From CAKMMH01 sp927798255 (GTDB lineage Bacteria > Bdellovibrionota_C > UBA2361 > CAKMMH01): a DNA stretch of 64,000 bases. The position numbers and the translations under genes were made by a program. Below the pieces are notes generated by a model. The model was not told the origin of the DNA, did not search any database, and worked only from the letters and a program-made list of their open reading frames with translations. Positions 1 to 9,103 of this stretch are shown here, one piece after another (the first letter of the stretch is position 1; each line of letters begins with the position of its first letter). The stretch is from the NCBI GenBank assembly GCA_034180415.1, contig JAXFOK010000079.1, positions 14,686-78,685 of the forward strand. The letters run 5' to 3'.

Positions 1-402
1 GGTCATGGAGGACCATTTGGAGTTGTTATTGTAAAAGATAATAAAATAATTGGAAGAGGGCATAATAGAGTATTAAAAAATAATGATTCTACTTGTCATG
101 GTGAAATAATGGCTATAAGAAATGCTTGCAAAAATATAAATTCATTTAATTTAAATGGAGCAGAAATTTACACGACTGGGGAACCTTGTCCTATGTGTCT
201 TGGAGCTATTTTATGGGCAAGAATTAATAAAATTTATTATGGTTGTTCGATACATGATGCAAAAAATATAGGTTTTGATGATGAAGCTTTTTATAAGAAA
301 TTATCGCTAAAAACGAATAAATTAAATATAAAACAAATTGAAAAAGAAGCATGTTTAGAACTTTATAAAGAGTATAAAAAGTTAAATTTAAGTAGATATT
401 AA
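1..402 (+). CDS. Nucleoside/guanine deaminase family protein (5' end cut off by window)
   Basis: Zinc-dependent cytidine-deaminase-fold enzyme, probably deaminating guanine or a related base. The reading frame is open from base 1, so the N-terminus lies outside the window; 133 residues remain. Visible are the zinc motif HGE (fragment residues 33-35, His ligand and catalytic Glu) and PCPMC (62-66, two Cys ligands). The following text (WARINKIYYGC, then DAKNIGFDDE) is more like bacterial guanine deaminases than TadA, which normally has HAE and a different C-terminus. A TadA-like or other nucleoside deaminase role cannot be excluded. It converges on the SGNH gene, with a repeat-filled gap between them. 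Confidence 0.8.
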   Translation, partial: GHGGPFGVVIVKDNKIIGRGHNRVLKNNDSTCHGEIMAIRNACKNINSFNLNGAEIYTTGEPCPMCLGAILWARINKIYYGCSIHDAKNIGFDDEAFYKKLSLKTNKLNIKQIEKEACLELYKEYKKLNLSRY

Positions 403-408
403 TAAGCA

Positions 409-536
409 TATTTCAGATTAAGTTTCTCGTAACCTGAATAAAGAGATAGCCAGTTTCAGATAACGGATATCTGGTATCAGAAGACTTACAAACTGGTCGA
501 CTTACAAACTGATCGCCAGAAGCTTAGTACAAAAAA
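409..536. repeat. Dispersed intergenic repeat, copy A, with a 16-bp tandem duplication
   Basis: Gap between two convergent genes, filled with degenerate words such as CAGTTTCAGATAAC and GGTATCAG that recur in other gaps of this window. It also holds a tandem duplication: GACTTACAAACTGGTC at 483-498 is repeated with one change at 499-514. No terminator hairpin was seen. Confidence 0.6.
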
Positions 537-542
537 CTAGCC

Positions 543-1763
543 TTAAGGAATCTCCGTTGGCGTATGAGTCGGAGTCGGCGTAGGAGTATTAGTTGATGTA
601 GGCGTAGGTGTACTAGTCGGCGTGCTTGTAAATGTAGGCGTACTTGTAAATGTATGCGTACGAGTAGCTGTAGGAGTATTTGTAAAAATAGGAGTATTAG
701 TAAATGTTGCCGTAACATACGGACTATTTGGATCTAAAGGATCTGTTCCTTTTTGTACCTCTTCACCATCTGAATAACCATCGCCATCGGTATCAAAATA
801 ATCAGGTGCTGTCTCATGAATATAAAGCTCATCAAAATCTGTTAATCCATCTCTATCAGTATCCTTTCTTTTATGATTTGTTCCATAACGAGAGATCTCA
901 AACAAATCTGGAATTCCATCTTGGTCGCTATCTGGCCTTTGCGTTTTCATAATTGATTGAATGCCTGTCTTTTTATTTATAAGCTGAGAGTAAAAACTAT
1001 TTGCAAGTACAGTGTAGCCTTTAGATGATGGATGAAGTCTATCTCCTGTAAGTAAATTTACATCAAATTTATGACTAAATCTTGTGTATTTTAATCCTCT
1101 TAACTTCTTATTAAGCTCTGTTACAAATGGCACTTGATACTCTCGCCCTACAGGGATTAATACGCTACTACTTATAATAACTAGAGGTGAACCGTTAAAA
1201 TGAGGCAAAATTGAATATAGATATTCAATGGAACGTCTAATATTATTTACTGTATATTCAACAGGATTATGGTCCCAATAATCGTTTCTTCCGACATCAA
1301 ATATAATGATATCTGACATAGCTAACTTATTAAAAGCGGCCTTTGTAGAACCTCTCCTTTGTTTATAAATTTTCATAAGTTTTGCACGCAAGCCACTACT
1401 TGTAACTCCAGGATACCCGATAGAATTAAATCTTACATGAAGTTTTTTATTATACTTTTTAAACTTATCTTGTAGTCTTATAACGTACCCCCCCTTGTTT
1501 CCATTATCAAAATCGCCTCTACCATAAACAATACTATCACCGACAAATGTAATTTCTAATTTTTGGTCACAATTATAGTCAATAAATTTCTTCTTGGTAG
1601 TTTTTGCTTTTTGAGAAACAGGATTTATTATCTCTTTTTTATTCTTAAATGGAACTTGAGGACATGCATAAAGCTTGTTAGCAACACTTCCTTCTAAAAT
1701 AAGAAATGAAACTAAAGAAACAAAAAAACATTTATGTTTTAAGAAGGCTTTTAATACATGCAC
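543..1763 (-). CDS. Secreted SGNH/GDSL hydrolase with calcium-type repeats and Thr/Pro tail
   Basis: Probable exported esterase or lipase-like hydrolase, 406 residues. A hydrophobic signal segment lies at about 11-28. The SGNH blocks are visible: GDS at 75-77 (nucleophile Ser), GRND at 158-161, and D241 with H244 in DRLHP (catalytic Asp-His). Residues 278-345 carry three Asp-rich thrombospondin type-3-like repeats (DSDQDG, DTDRDG, DTDGDG), which in known families bind calcium. Residues 351-406 are almost entirely Thr, Pro, Ser and Asn in TPT/TNTPT steps, probably a flexible spacer. The substrate is unknown. The hydrolase assignment is secure by motifs; the surface role is inference. Confidence 0.8.
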   Translation of the reverse strand: MHVLKAFLKHKCFFVSLVSFLILEGSVANKLYACPQVPFKNKKEIINPVSQKAKTTKKKFIDYNCDQKLEITFVGDSIVYGRGDFDNGNKGGYVIRLQDKFKKYNKKLHVRFNSIGYPGVTSSGLRAKLMKIYKQRRGSTKAAFNKLAMSDIIIFDVGRNDYWDHNPVEYTVNNIRRSIEYLYSILPHFNGSPLVIISSSVLIPVGREYQVPFVTELNKKLRGLKYTRFSHKFDVNLLTGDRLHPSSKGYTVLANSFYSQLINKKTGIQSIMKTQRPDSDQDGIPDLFEISRYGTNHKRKDTDRDGLTDFDELYIHETAPDYFDTDGDGYSDGEEVQKGTDPLDPNSPYVTATFTNTPIFTNTPTATRTHTFTSTPTFTSTPTSTPTPTSTNTPTPTPTHTPTEIP

Positions 1764-1841
1764 ATGTAAAGCTTAACAAAAAAACTCTACTGTGTAAACA
1801 CTTTTAAAGTTTATGTTATTTAAATGAACTTATTTAACATG

Positions 1842-2501
1842 TTATAGTAAAATTTGCTTAATATTTCCTAAAATATGTACCCATGTTTTGTCATAATCAC
1901 TAGATGGAAAATACACAAACTCAGATATAGTAGCTTGTATAGTAATAAACACTAAACAAACTAATAATATCGCAAAACAATTAAAGACATATTTATTGTC
2001 AATTCTATTTAAAAACATTAATAGGAAAAAGAATATCAATGGAACGAACTCACATATATATCTTTCTGTTAAGAAAAAATATGAACTAACTAAAAGTATT
2101 TCAAAAATTAAAGAGAATACCGCAACACTCTTATAATTAACGCCCCCTTTAAATTTTTGAGTATATAAATATTTAGAAGCTCTATATATAAAATATAAAA
2201 TTAGAAATGAAAAAAATATACTTGATAATGTTACTGCTATATATGGTTCCTTCCACCTAGGATATAAATATGCATTTTTATATTCATGGCGAAAAAACGA
2301 AACATAAGGAAATTGTAAACTAAAATTAGCACTACTTGGAAAAAGAAATGTTAATAAACCATCATATAGTCTTTTCACATTAAACAAGCCATAATCCTTA
2401 ACTTCTTTCCAACAATGCATCTTATAAAATGTTGCTACAGTTAAAATTAAAGCAAAAACTATAAAAAAACATCCGTATTTTTTCACCCCATTTTTCTGCA
2501 T
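1842..2501 (-). CDS. Multi-pass membrane protein, possibly the C-terminal part of a glycosyltransferase-like protein
   Basis: A 219-residue protein with about four or five hydrophobic segments (roughly 10-28, 88-110, 128-147, 152-165, 172-192). The stretch around RYICEFVPLIFF resembles the late part of polytopic PMT/GT39-type membrane glycosyltransferases (Arg-Tyr followed by an acidic residue and Pro), but the long N-terminal half of such proteins is missing. It starts only 21 bases after the motE-like gene on the same strand, so it may be read from the flagellar operon. It could be a remnant of a larger gene or an unrelated small membrane protein. No function is assigned. Confidence 0.5.
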   Translation of the reverse strand: MQKNGVKKYGCFFIVFALILTVATFYKMHCWKEVKDYGLFNVKRLYDGLLTFLFPSSANFSLQFPYVSFFRHEYKNAYLYPRWKEPYIAVTLSSIFFSFLILYFIYRASKYLYTQKFKGGVNYKSVAVFSLIFEILLVSSYFFLTERYICEFVPLIFFFLLMFLNRIDNKYVFNCFAILLVCLVFITIQATISEFVYFPSSDYDKTWVHILGNIKQILL

Positions 2502-2522
2502 CTAATAATTACTTTTATTATA

Positions 2523-3326
2523 TTAGTAATTTACAAGCATCTTACTCATCTTAAGTGCTTTTTCTTTATCCATAAGTGAAAGTATCTGACCAATTCTTTT
2601 TTCACTCATTTTACTCATAAGATCTAGGGCTATCGTAATATCTAACTCTTCCATAAGTTTTGCAGATTCTTCTGGTGACATGGCTGAATAAATTTTCGCA
2701 AGTTGCTCAACTTGCATATTTCTTTTTTGATCAACTCCCTCTCTATTTGTTTTAAGTCTTTGTGTTAACTCTCTTAATTCTGCAAGCTTTATTTCAAGCT
2801 CATTTTCTCTTGAAGTTAAATCAATTTCTCTTAAATCCATTTTCTTTGCACGCTCTGAAAGCTCAACTCGTCTTGCATCAAGTGCTGTTAAAACTTTTTT
2901 ATCTTCTTTTGAAAAATTTTCACTAGGAACTATAACTGGTGCTACCATGTTTGTTGTATCTGCAGAAACTTTAGAAACACTTGCAAATCCCACAGCCTCT
3001 AATGCGCTAAAAAACACTTTTGTCATAGCAAACACGACAACAAGAATAAGGCAAACTGCTTGCCCTCTATCCATAGTTTTTATAGGAGGAAGTGAAGCTT
3101 GCATTGAAGAGTTAGAAGTACCTTGATTATAACCTCCAAATTTTGAAAAACTTGATGTATCACCTCTTAAACCTTGCCTTATAGTTTCTGCAATCTTCTT
3201 AGGATCGACTTTTTGCTTACTAGCCCCCCCCTTTGATTTTGCAGCCATCCAATTTGTCATAGATTGGTGCAAATTTTCATAAAGTGCCTTTGCTTCCTCT
3301 CTTGTCATTCCATTTGTTTTAGCCAT
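2523..3326 (-). CDS. motE: MotE-like flagellar protein (MgtE-N-like C-terminal domain)
   Basis: 267 residues: a polar N-terminus, one membrane helix at about 88-110, a coiled coil at about 140-200 and a C-terminal helical domain (about 205-267, starting LAKIYSAMSPEESAKL) of the MgtE-N/FliG-like superfamily. This architecture matches MotE, a periplasmic stator-associated chaperone described in several flagellated bacteria, and similar proteins often follow fliJ. The gene begins 22 bases after fliJ. The MotE name rests on architecture and position, not on a conserved catalytic motif. Confidence 0.7.
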   Translation of the reverse strand: MAKTNGMTREEAKALYENLHQSMTNWMAAKSKGGASKQKVDPKKIAETIRQGLRGDTSSFSKFGGYNQGTSNSSMQASLPPIKTMDRGQAVCLILVVVFAMTKVFFSALEAVGFASVSKVSADTTNMVAPVIVPSENFSKEDKKVLTALDARRVELSERAKKMDLREIDLTSRENELEIKLAELRELTQRLKTNREGVDQKRNMQVEQLAKIYSAMSPEESAKLMEELDITIALDLMSKMSEKRIGQILSLMDKEKALKMSKMLVNY

Positions 3327-3348
3327 AAATAAATCCTTTTATTAGTAA

Positions 3349-3777
3349 TCATCCTATCTTTTTAAATCGTTGTACCATAGTGTTGTCGTTTTCTTTCTCC
3401 TCTTCTTTTAGAAGATTTTTTTTGTATTCGGTTTCTTGCTTTTCTTTTAAAATCTCTAAACTTTTTGCTTCTTTTGATGCTTCAAGATATTCTTTTCTTG
3501 CTTCCTCAACTTCAAGCTTTATTTTCTCAATTTCCTCCTTTTGTTTTTCAATTTCTAAATATAAATACTCACCATACTGCCCAGTTAAAATTAAATAGTT
3601 AATATTAACTACTCCCTCTTTAATTCCATTATTCTCTGCTTCATATTGTAAGTTTTTTAATCTTTCTTCTGCATTAAATAATTTTTGATTTTTTAAAGTT
3701 AGAACTCTTTTTTTCTCATCTTTAATTGATTCTCTATATTTTAAAATTCGTTCTAATTTAAATCTAAACTTTTTCAT
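3349..3777 (-). CDS. fliJ: Flagellar export protein FliJ
   Basis: 142 residues, almost entirely charged helical coiled coil (Lys/Glu-rich heptads from about 5 to 130), starting MKKFRFKLERILKYRE, the usual opening of FliJ. FliJ is the central stalk of the flagellar type III export ATPase and escorts chaperones. Sequence conservation in this family is low, so the call relies on length, coiled-coil nature and position 23 bases after fliI. Confidence 0.8.
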   Translation of the reverse strand: MKKFRFKLERILKYRESIKDEKKRVLTLKNQKLFNAEERLKNLQYEAENNGIKEGVVNINYLILTGQYGEYLYLEIEKQKEEIEKIKLEVEEARKEYLEASKEAKSLEILKEKQETEYKKNLLKEEEKENDNTMVQRFKKIG

Positions 3778-3800
3778 AAATTATTTATGCAAAATATAAA

Positions 3801-5114
3801 TTAACCTTCATTAGTCAAAATTTCTTTTAACATATTAAAAGTTTCTTCTTTAGTGCATTTCTCACTTGCTTTTTGTTTTAAAAAGCCATTGATTTTATCA
3901 TTTAAAGAAACTGCTCTATCAACTTTTAAATTTTGCCCCGCTTTATATGCACCAATTGTAATTAAATCTTCATTATCCCTATATGTTGCAATTAAATCTC
4001 TAACCTCTGATGCCATATCAACAACATCACTAGAAACAATATCTGGCATTACCCTTGATACACTTTGTAAAACATCAATTGCAGGGAAATGTCCACGTCC
4101 TGCAAGCTTTCTATCAAGCACAAAGTGCCCGTCTAGAATTCCTCTTGTAGTATCAGCAATTGGTTCATTCATATCATCCCCTTCAACAAGCACTGTATAA
4201 AGCCCTGTAATCGAACCTTCGCCATCACAAGTTCCCGCTCTTTCTAAAAGCTTTGGAAGCATTGCAAAAACTGACGGCGTATAACCTTTAGTACTTGGTG
4301 GTTCTCCCGTTGCAAGACCAATTTCACGCTGAGCCATAGCTAGTCGTGTAACAGAGTCCATCATTAAAACTACCTTTTTTCCTTTTGCTCTAAAATATTC
4401 CGAAATAGAAGTTGCTAAAAACGCAGCTCTGATTCTAAGTATTGCTGACTTATCCCCTGTCGCTACTACTACAATTGATCTTTTTATACCTTCTTCTCCT
4501 AAATCCTTTTCTATAAACTCTCTTACCTCTCTTCCTCGCTCTCCAATAAGAGCAATAACATTAATATCACTATCAGAATGACGAGCTATCATACCAAGAA
4601 GTGTTGACTTACCAACTCCAGAGCCGGCCATAATACCAATACGCTGCCCAAGTCCTATAGTTAAAAGTCCATTTATTGCTCTTACTCCCGTATCAAAACA
4701 ATCTTTAATCCTAGTCCTTGTTACAGGATTTGGTGGGTCATTATGAAGAGAAACCTTCTCACCCGTTAAAATAGCCTCTTTCCCATCCATTGGATTGCCA
4801 AGACCATCGATAACTCTTCCAATTAATTTATCAGATACTAAAACCCCGCTTGATGAATCCCGAGATATTACCTCTGTTCCAAGTGTTACACCTTCTACTA
4901 AATCAAATGGCATCACTAAAATATTATCATTTTTAAACCCTACAACTTGTGCTAAATGTTCTTTTCCATTTGTGCAAATTGCAACATGCGACCCGACAGG
5001 AACTTTAGGACCATTTGCTTCAATTAAAATTCCTGCACTACTTACAACACTTCCTTTAAGCTCAAAAGGTGAAACAAAATTTAATGCTGCATTTGCTTTA
5101 TCTAGTAATCCCAT
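3801..5114 (-). CDS. fliI: Flagellum-specific ATP synthase FliI
   Basis: ATPase of the flagellar type III export apparatus, 437 residues, the normal length. Walker A GSGVGKST is at 164-171, GERGREV at 191-197 and the Walker B strand VVLMMDS at 248-254. The segment REIGLATGEPPSTKGY (about 263-278) is typical of FliI/F1-beta-like export ATPases. It forms a ring at the inner membrane with FliH and FliJ. Its first 17 bases overlap the end of fliH in another frame, which suggests translational coupling. Confidence 0.96.
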   Translation of the reverse strand: MGLLDKANAALNFVSPFELKGSVVSSAGILIEANGPKVPVGSHVAICTNGKEHLAQVVGFKNDNILVMPFDLVEGVTLGTEVISRDSSSGVLVSDKLIGRVIDGLGNPMDGKEAILTGEKVSLHNDPPNPVTRTRIKDCFDTGVRAINGLLTIGLGQRIGIMAGSGVGKSTLLGMIARHSDSDINVIALIGERGREVREFIEKDLGEEGIKRSIVVVATGDKSAILRIRAAFLATSISEYFRAKGKKVVLMMDSVTRLAMAQREIGLATGEPPSTKGYTPSVFAMLPKLLERAGTCDGEGSITGLYTVLVEGDDMNEPIADTTRGILDGHFVLDRKLAGRGHFPAIDVLQSVSRVMPDIVSSDVVDMASEVRDLIATYRDNEDLITIGAYKAGQNLKVDRAVSLNDKINGFLKQKASEKCTKEETFNMLKEILTNEG

Positions 5115-5892
5115 AAACTAACCTTTTAAATGCACTATCTAAATCAAAATTAGCATCTCCTAAAGATGACTCAATTACACAACCCTTATTAATTGTATCA
5201 TCTGCTACAAATTCAAAATCATTTTCAACATTTGAAAATTCTTCTTTTTTATTTATGCTTTTTAAAAATCCAAAACTTTGAGTACTTACTCTTATCTTTT
5301 TTATTGTTGCACCTTTTATACTTTCAAGTGCAGTATGAATAACCTCTAAAATATATTCCGGATTTTCTTTCACTGTGTGATTAATTATTTTACTTGCAAT
5401 ATTTATACTTAAATTTAATGCCTCTTTCTCTATATCATTTTTATATTCTTGAATTTGTGTTTTTAAATCATCTAATACTAAGTTAACTTGATTTTTTAAA
5501 TCATTTTCTTCGAATTCTTTCTGAGCATTTGCTTTTATTGTCGCCTCTTCAAATCCTTTATCATAAGCTTCCTTTGTTATTTTATCAATTTCTTCTTGCT
5601 TTAATTTTATAAGATCTTTTTCTTCTTCATCTTCTTCTTGTTCAGGTTTATCTTCATATTTTTTTAAATCAAAAGCTTCACTCTCAGGAAGATGTAAACG
5701 CTTATCACCCTTATGAGGAATTCCACCATAATCTGCAAACACAGGGTCAACAACAAGGTTACTTTCATCAAGTATATCAAGAGTTATAGGAATAAAGCCT
5801 CTATCTGGATGATAGTTTCCTACTATCTCCCAGCTTGTTGCCTCATAAGGAGCTTCTTTATAATCTACTTGTGATTTACACTCTTTTTTCAT
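5098..5892 (-). CDS. fliH: Flagellar assembly protein FliH
   Basis: 264 residues. FliH regulates FliI and tethers it to the C-ring. Residues 1-80 are poorly conserved; 82-155 is very acidic helical sequence (runs of Glu/Asp at about 85-92), and the last 110 residues (from about NLSINIASKIINHTV) match the FliH/HrpE-type C-terminal domain that binds FliI. It lies 31 bases after fliF. fliG is normally found between fliF and fliH but is absent here. The tail overlaps fliI by 17 bases. Confidence 0.85.
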   Translation of the reverse strand: MKKECKSQVDYKEAPYEATSWEIVGNYHPDRGFIPITLDILDESNLVVDPVFADYGGIPHKGDKRLHLPESEAFDLKKYEDKPEQEEDEEEKDLIKLKQEEIDKITKEAYDKGFEEATIKANAQKEFEENDLKNQVNLVLDDLKTQIQEYKNDIEKEALNLSINIASKIINHTVKENPEYILEVIHTALESIKGATIKKIRVSTQSFGFLKSINKKEEFSNVENDFEFVADDTINKGCVIESSLGDANFDLDSAFKRLVYGITR

Positions 5893-5923
5893 AACTTATA
5901 AATCAAACCTATAACAACTTAAA

Positions 5924-7576
5924 CTATAACCTACCATCATTTAACCAGTAACGGATAAGAAGAGCTGCCTGTTGAGGATTTTCCTTAACAAGCCTTGAGT
6001 TCTCTGCAAGTAAATCTTCAAGCTGATCAAGGTCAACTGCAGGCTCAAATGTAGGAATCTTAACTTTAGCTTTCTCTTGTTCTAGCTCTTGTTCTAATTC
6101 TTCAAGTCCTGAAGGAAGCAATCTACTTAAATCAATCTCTGCATCTGTTGGAGTAATTAAAAATTTAATTAATGGTTTTACAAGGACAAAGAAGAAAAGA
6201 AGTATAAATATAATTGGGACTGCTTTAGTGATTGCCTTAAAAATTAAATCTTGACTCTCTTGTTTTTCCATAATTTTAACAAAATTATCATCTGTTTCAT
6301 AAAACGGAATATTTTCAACAGTCACAACGTCACCTCTATTTGGGTCATATCCGACAGCACTTTTAACTAAACTTTCAATTCTTTGCATTGTATCTTCACC
6401 AAGTGGTACGAATTCTTTTTGCTCCGGTGTCGTATCAGTAGCAGGTGCTATGACTTTATAAGTACCATCTACAAGTACTGCAACTGATAATCTTATTAGT
6501 TTTCCTTTTGGTGAAATACTTTTACTTATTGATTTTGAAATCTCATAATTTTTTACTTTCTCTGCTCTATTGCTATTTTCTTCACCGATTCCTTGAGGTG
6601 CTAATAAATTTGTATCTCTTGTTAAATTTGAAACGACCCCTGGAACACCACCTCGCTGAGAAGTTCCTACGCCTTCTTCAATTGATTTTTCAGATCTAAT
6701 AACTTTTCCTGATGGGTCATAACTTTCCTCTTCTCTTTGAGATGAAGAAAAATCAATATCTGCTGTAACTTTAGCAACAACCTTCTCTGGTCCAATTACA
6801 CGCATAAGCATTTGTTCAATTCTATTTGAATATGCTTTTTCTAAGCTTTGTTGATAATTTAACCTCTCAGAATCAATATCAAATTCATCTTTAATATCAT
6901 CTTGAGAAGTAAGAAGTTTTCCTGTGGAGTCAACAATTGTTACGTTCTCTGGTGTCAACCCCTCAACACTACCTGACACTAAATTGACAATACCTCTGAT
7001 TTGTTCTTTTGATAGTCCATTTCCAATATTTAGCTTTAACATAACAGAAGCAGTTGTTGGAATTTTATTTTTCATAAAAACTGTTTTTTCTGGCTGAGTG
7101 ATATGAACTTTTGCAGAAGATACTGAATCAAGTGAGCTTATAGTTCTTTCAAGTTCTCCCTGGATTGCTCTTACAAATTTTAATTTTTCAACAAAGCTAG
7201 TTGTTCCAAAATTTGTATTATCAAAAATTTCAAAACCTACTGTACCACCTTTTGGAAGTCCTTCTGCAGCAAGAGAAAGTCTAAGCTCATGAACCATTTC
7301 TGGTGGGCTTACCGCGATTATATCACCATCACCTCTTATTTGATATTTAACTTGTTTTTCTTTTAATTTTTCAACAATTGTTGCAGAATCTACTTGTTTT
7401 AAATCTGAAAAAAGCACCGCGTAATCAGGTTGACTTGCCCATTTTGAAACAAAAACTATTCCTGCAACTGATGCAACAATTAAAAGAGGAAATAAAATTT
7501 TTTGAACTAGAGGTAACTTTAAATACCCTTCAAATAAATTCCCTAGTATTGCACTTGGATCTAATGATGTAGCCAC
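5924..7576 (-). CDS. fliF: Flagellar MS-ring protein FliF
   Basis: 550 residues, the usual size, building the inner-membrane MS ring. The first membrane helix is at about 25-47 and the second at about 450-472, with the large periplasmic ring-building part between them (for example YAVLFSDLKQVDSATIVEKL at 52-71). The cytoplasmic tail ends NPQQAALLIRYWLNDGRL, the conserved tip that docks FliG in other bacteria. Keeping this tip implies that a FliG exists elsewhere in the genome, because the next gene is fliH. It lies 62 bases after fliE. Confidence 0.96.
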   Translation of the reverse strand: MATSLDPSAILGNLFEGYLKLPLVQKILFPLLIVASVAGIVFVSKWASQPDYAVLFSDLKQVDSATIVEKLKEKQVKYQIRGDGDIIAVSPPEMVHELRLSLAAEGLPKGGTVGFEIFDNTNFGTTSFVEKLKFVRAIQGELERTISSLDSVSSAKVHITQPEKTVFMKNKIPTTASVMLKLNIGNGLSKEQIRGIVNLVSGSVEGLTPENVTIVDSTGKLLTSQDDIKDEFDIDSERLNYQQSLEKAYSNRIEQMLMRVIGPEKVVAKVTADIDFSSSQREEESYDPSGKVIRSEKSIEEGVGTSQRGGVPGVVSNLTRDTNLLAPQGIGEENSNRAEKVKNYEISKSISKSISPKGKLIRLSVAVLVDGTYKVIAPATDTTPEQKEFVPLGEDTMQRIESLVKSAVGYDPNRGDVVTVENIPFYETDDNFVKIMEKQESQDLIFKAITKAVPIIFILLFFFVLVKPLIKFLITPTDAEIDLSRLLPSGLEELEQELEQEKAKVKIPTFEPAVDLDQLEDLLAENSRLVKENPQQAALLIRYWLNDGRL

Positions 7577-7638
7577 TTAAAAACTCCTTGTTAAAACATC
7601 CATATAAAATCAAAAAACCTTATTTATATTGTATAAAA

Positions 7639-7974
7639 TCATATCTGCGTTCTCATTACTTCTTGATATGCCTGAACAATCCTTTGCCTTACGGTATTCA
7701 TTAGTTGAAATGCCACATCGGCTTTCTCTAATGCGATCATAGCTTCATGAGGTGTAATATTCTTTTTCTTTAAAACTAAATCTTCAATTTTTTGGTCTGC
7801 TTCAAGTTGAAGTGAATTAACACCTTTTACAGCATCTTTTAAAAAACTTGCAAATGACTCCCCATCTTCTTTATTTCCATTATCATTAATTTTTAATGAA
7901 TTCTTAGAAAAAGAAGATAACTTTTCCTGAGGAGTAATTTTTGAAAAACGATTATATATTTCATCTATAGACAT
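7639..7974 (-). CDS. fliE: Flagellar hook-basal body protein FliE
   Basis: 111 residues. FliE joins the MS ring to the rod. The C-terminal half has the family pattern, including SFASFLKDAVKGVNSLQ, the ADQKIEDLV block and the ending VAFQLMNTVRQRIVQAYQEVMR. There is no signal peptide, as expected for a type III export substrate. It follows flgC by 17 bases. Confidence 0.93.
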   Translation of the reverse strand: MSIDEIYNRFSKITPQEKLSSFSKNSLKINDNGNKEDGESFASFLKDAVKGVNSLQLEADQKIEDLVLKKKNITPHEAMIALEKADVAFQLMNTVRQRIVQAYQEVMRTQI

Positions 7975-7991
7975 TTTTAAATCCCTTTATT

Positions 7992-8420
7992 TTAATATCT
8001 AATTGAAATTTCTCTTGCTTGCCTTAACATTTCTCTTGCAGTTTCAAGTGCTGTAGCGTTAGCTTGATAAAGCCTTGAAGCTGTCATTAAATCTGTCATA
8101 GCGGATACAACATTTATATTTGGATATGAAACATATCCGTTTTCGTCAGCATCAGGATGTCCTGGCTGATAAACCATTCTTGCAGGGCTATTGTCTTCGA
8201 CAACTGCCATAGCAACAGGTTTTGCTAAACTCATTTTATCTAAAGATGAGCTAAAACTTCCTTGCAATGTTTTTGCGACTTGCACTAATTGTTTTGGTTT
8301 ATATGGAGTGCCATCTTCAGTTTTTGTGGTTTCTGCGTTAGCAATATTTGAAGCTAAAAGATTTACTCTAAGTCTATTTACGCTAAGTCCATTTGATAAA
8401 ACCTCTATGCTATCAAACAT
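7992..8420 (-). CDS. flgC: Flagellar basal-body rod protein FlgC
   Basis: 142 residues. It has the N-terminal rod signature NLLASNIANAETT (about 21-33) and the FlgC-specific middle block VYQPGHPDADENGYV, followed by the C-terminal helix with NVVSAMTDLMTASRLYQAN. It is a proximal rod subunit exported by the flagellar type III system. Gene order flgB-flgC-fliE-fliF is the common one. Confidence 0.95.
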   Translation of the reverse strand: MFDSIEVLSNGLSVNRLRVNLLASNIANAETTKTEDGTPYKPKQLVQVAKTLQGSFSSSLDKMSLAKPVAMAVVEDNSPARMVYQPGHPDADENGYVSYPNINVVSAMTDLMTASRLYQANATALETAREMLRQAREISIRY

Positions 8421-8484
8421 AATTTATTCTCCATAAAAAAATAAAATAAAACCTTAAAACCTTTAAAAATCAACTTATTAAAAA

Positions 8485-8901
8485 CTAATTTTGTGCATAT
8501 CTAATTGCATTTCTTAAAATTTGTAGTTTCTTACGAACAAGAGAAGCTGACAAATTATAATCCGATGCATTATTTGCAAGTTTACCCATTTGGATATCGA
8601 TATCTACATTGTTACCATCACCTTTTGTTGCGCCTGAATAATCAGGGATTATATAAGCGCTAGTATTATCTGTGATATCAAGATGCCCTTCCTTGGTTTT
8701 GCTCACGTTTGTTTTATCTTTTGCAAATGCTTTTTCAAGTTCATGAGCAAAATTGATATCCATAGATTTATATCCAGGAGTTTCTGCATTACTTATATTG
8801 CTTGTTATTGCTTGAGAGCGAAACCAGTATAAGTCCATAGCCTTACTTAAGGCACCTATGCTTTGATCAAAAAGCTTATTTACATTTTTTATTTCTGTCA
8901 T
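8485..8901 (-). CDS. flgB: Flagellar basal-body rod protein FlgB
   Basis: 138 residues. It has the rod-protein motif SNISNAETPGYKSMDINF near residues 35-52 and a C-terminal half (DIDIQMGKLANNASDYNLSA) typical of FlgB. It forms the proximal rod with FlgC. It is the first basal-body gene after a 202-base gap behind fliD, so an operon promoter probably lies in that gap. Confidence 0.93.
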   Translation of the reverse strand: MTEIKNVNKLFDQSIGALSKAMDLYWFRSQAITSNISNAETPGYKSMDINFAHELEKAFAKDKTNVSKTKEGHLDITDNTSAYIIPDYSGATKGDGNNVDIDIQMGKLANNASDYNLSASLVRKKLQILRNAIRYAQN

Positions 8902-9025
8902 TTAATAAACCTTTATTAAAAAGATAAACTTTATGCAAAAATACCTTTGCAATTAATATGCTAAATATAGAAAAAAGTTTTGCATTATTTTTCAATGAGT
9001 TATAAAGATTTTTAAATAATTCTTG

Positions 9026-9041
9026 TGTCAAAAAAATGACA
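9026..9041. promoter_or_regulatory. Dyad TGTCA-N6-TGACA upstream of flgB
   Basis: A 5-6-5 inverted repeat whose right arm includes TTGACA on the minus strand, in the 202-base gap between fliD and flgB. It could be a -35 element or an operator, but no -10 sequence at normal spacing was found (the closest TATAAC is 21 bases away). Confidence 0.25.
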
Positions 9042-9103
9042 AATAAAATAAGTTATTAGTATTCTAATATTTAGACATGATACTAGTCTCTTTATTTACT
9101 AGT

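Noticed and set aside
8999..9031. Sigma-70 promoter for flgB at TTGACA
   Set aside because: The nearest -10-like TATAAC is 21 bases away, outside normal spacing; kept only as a dyad.
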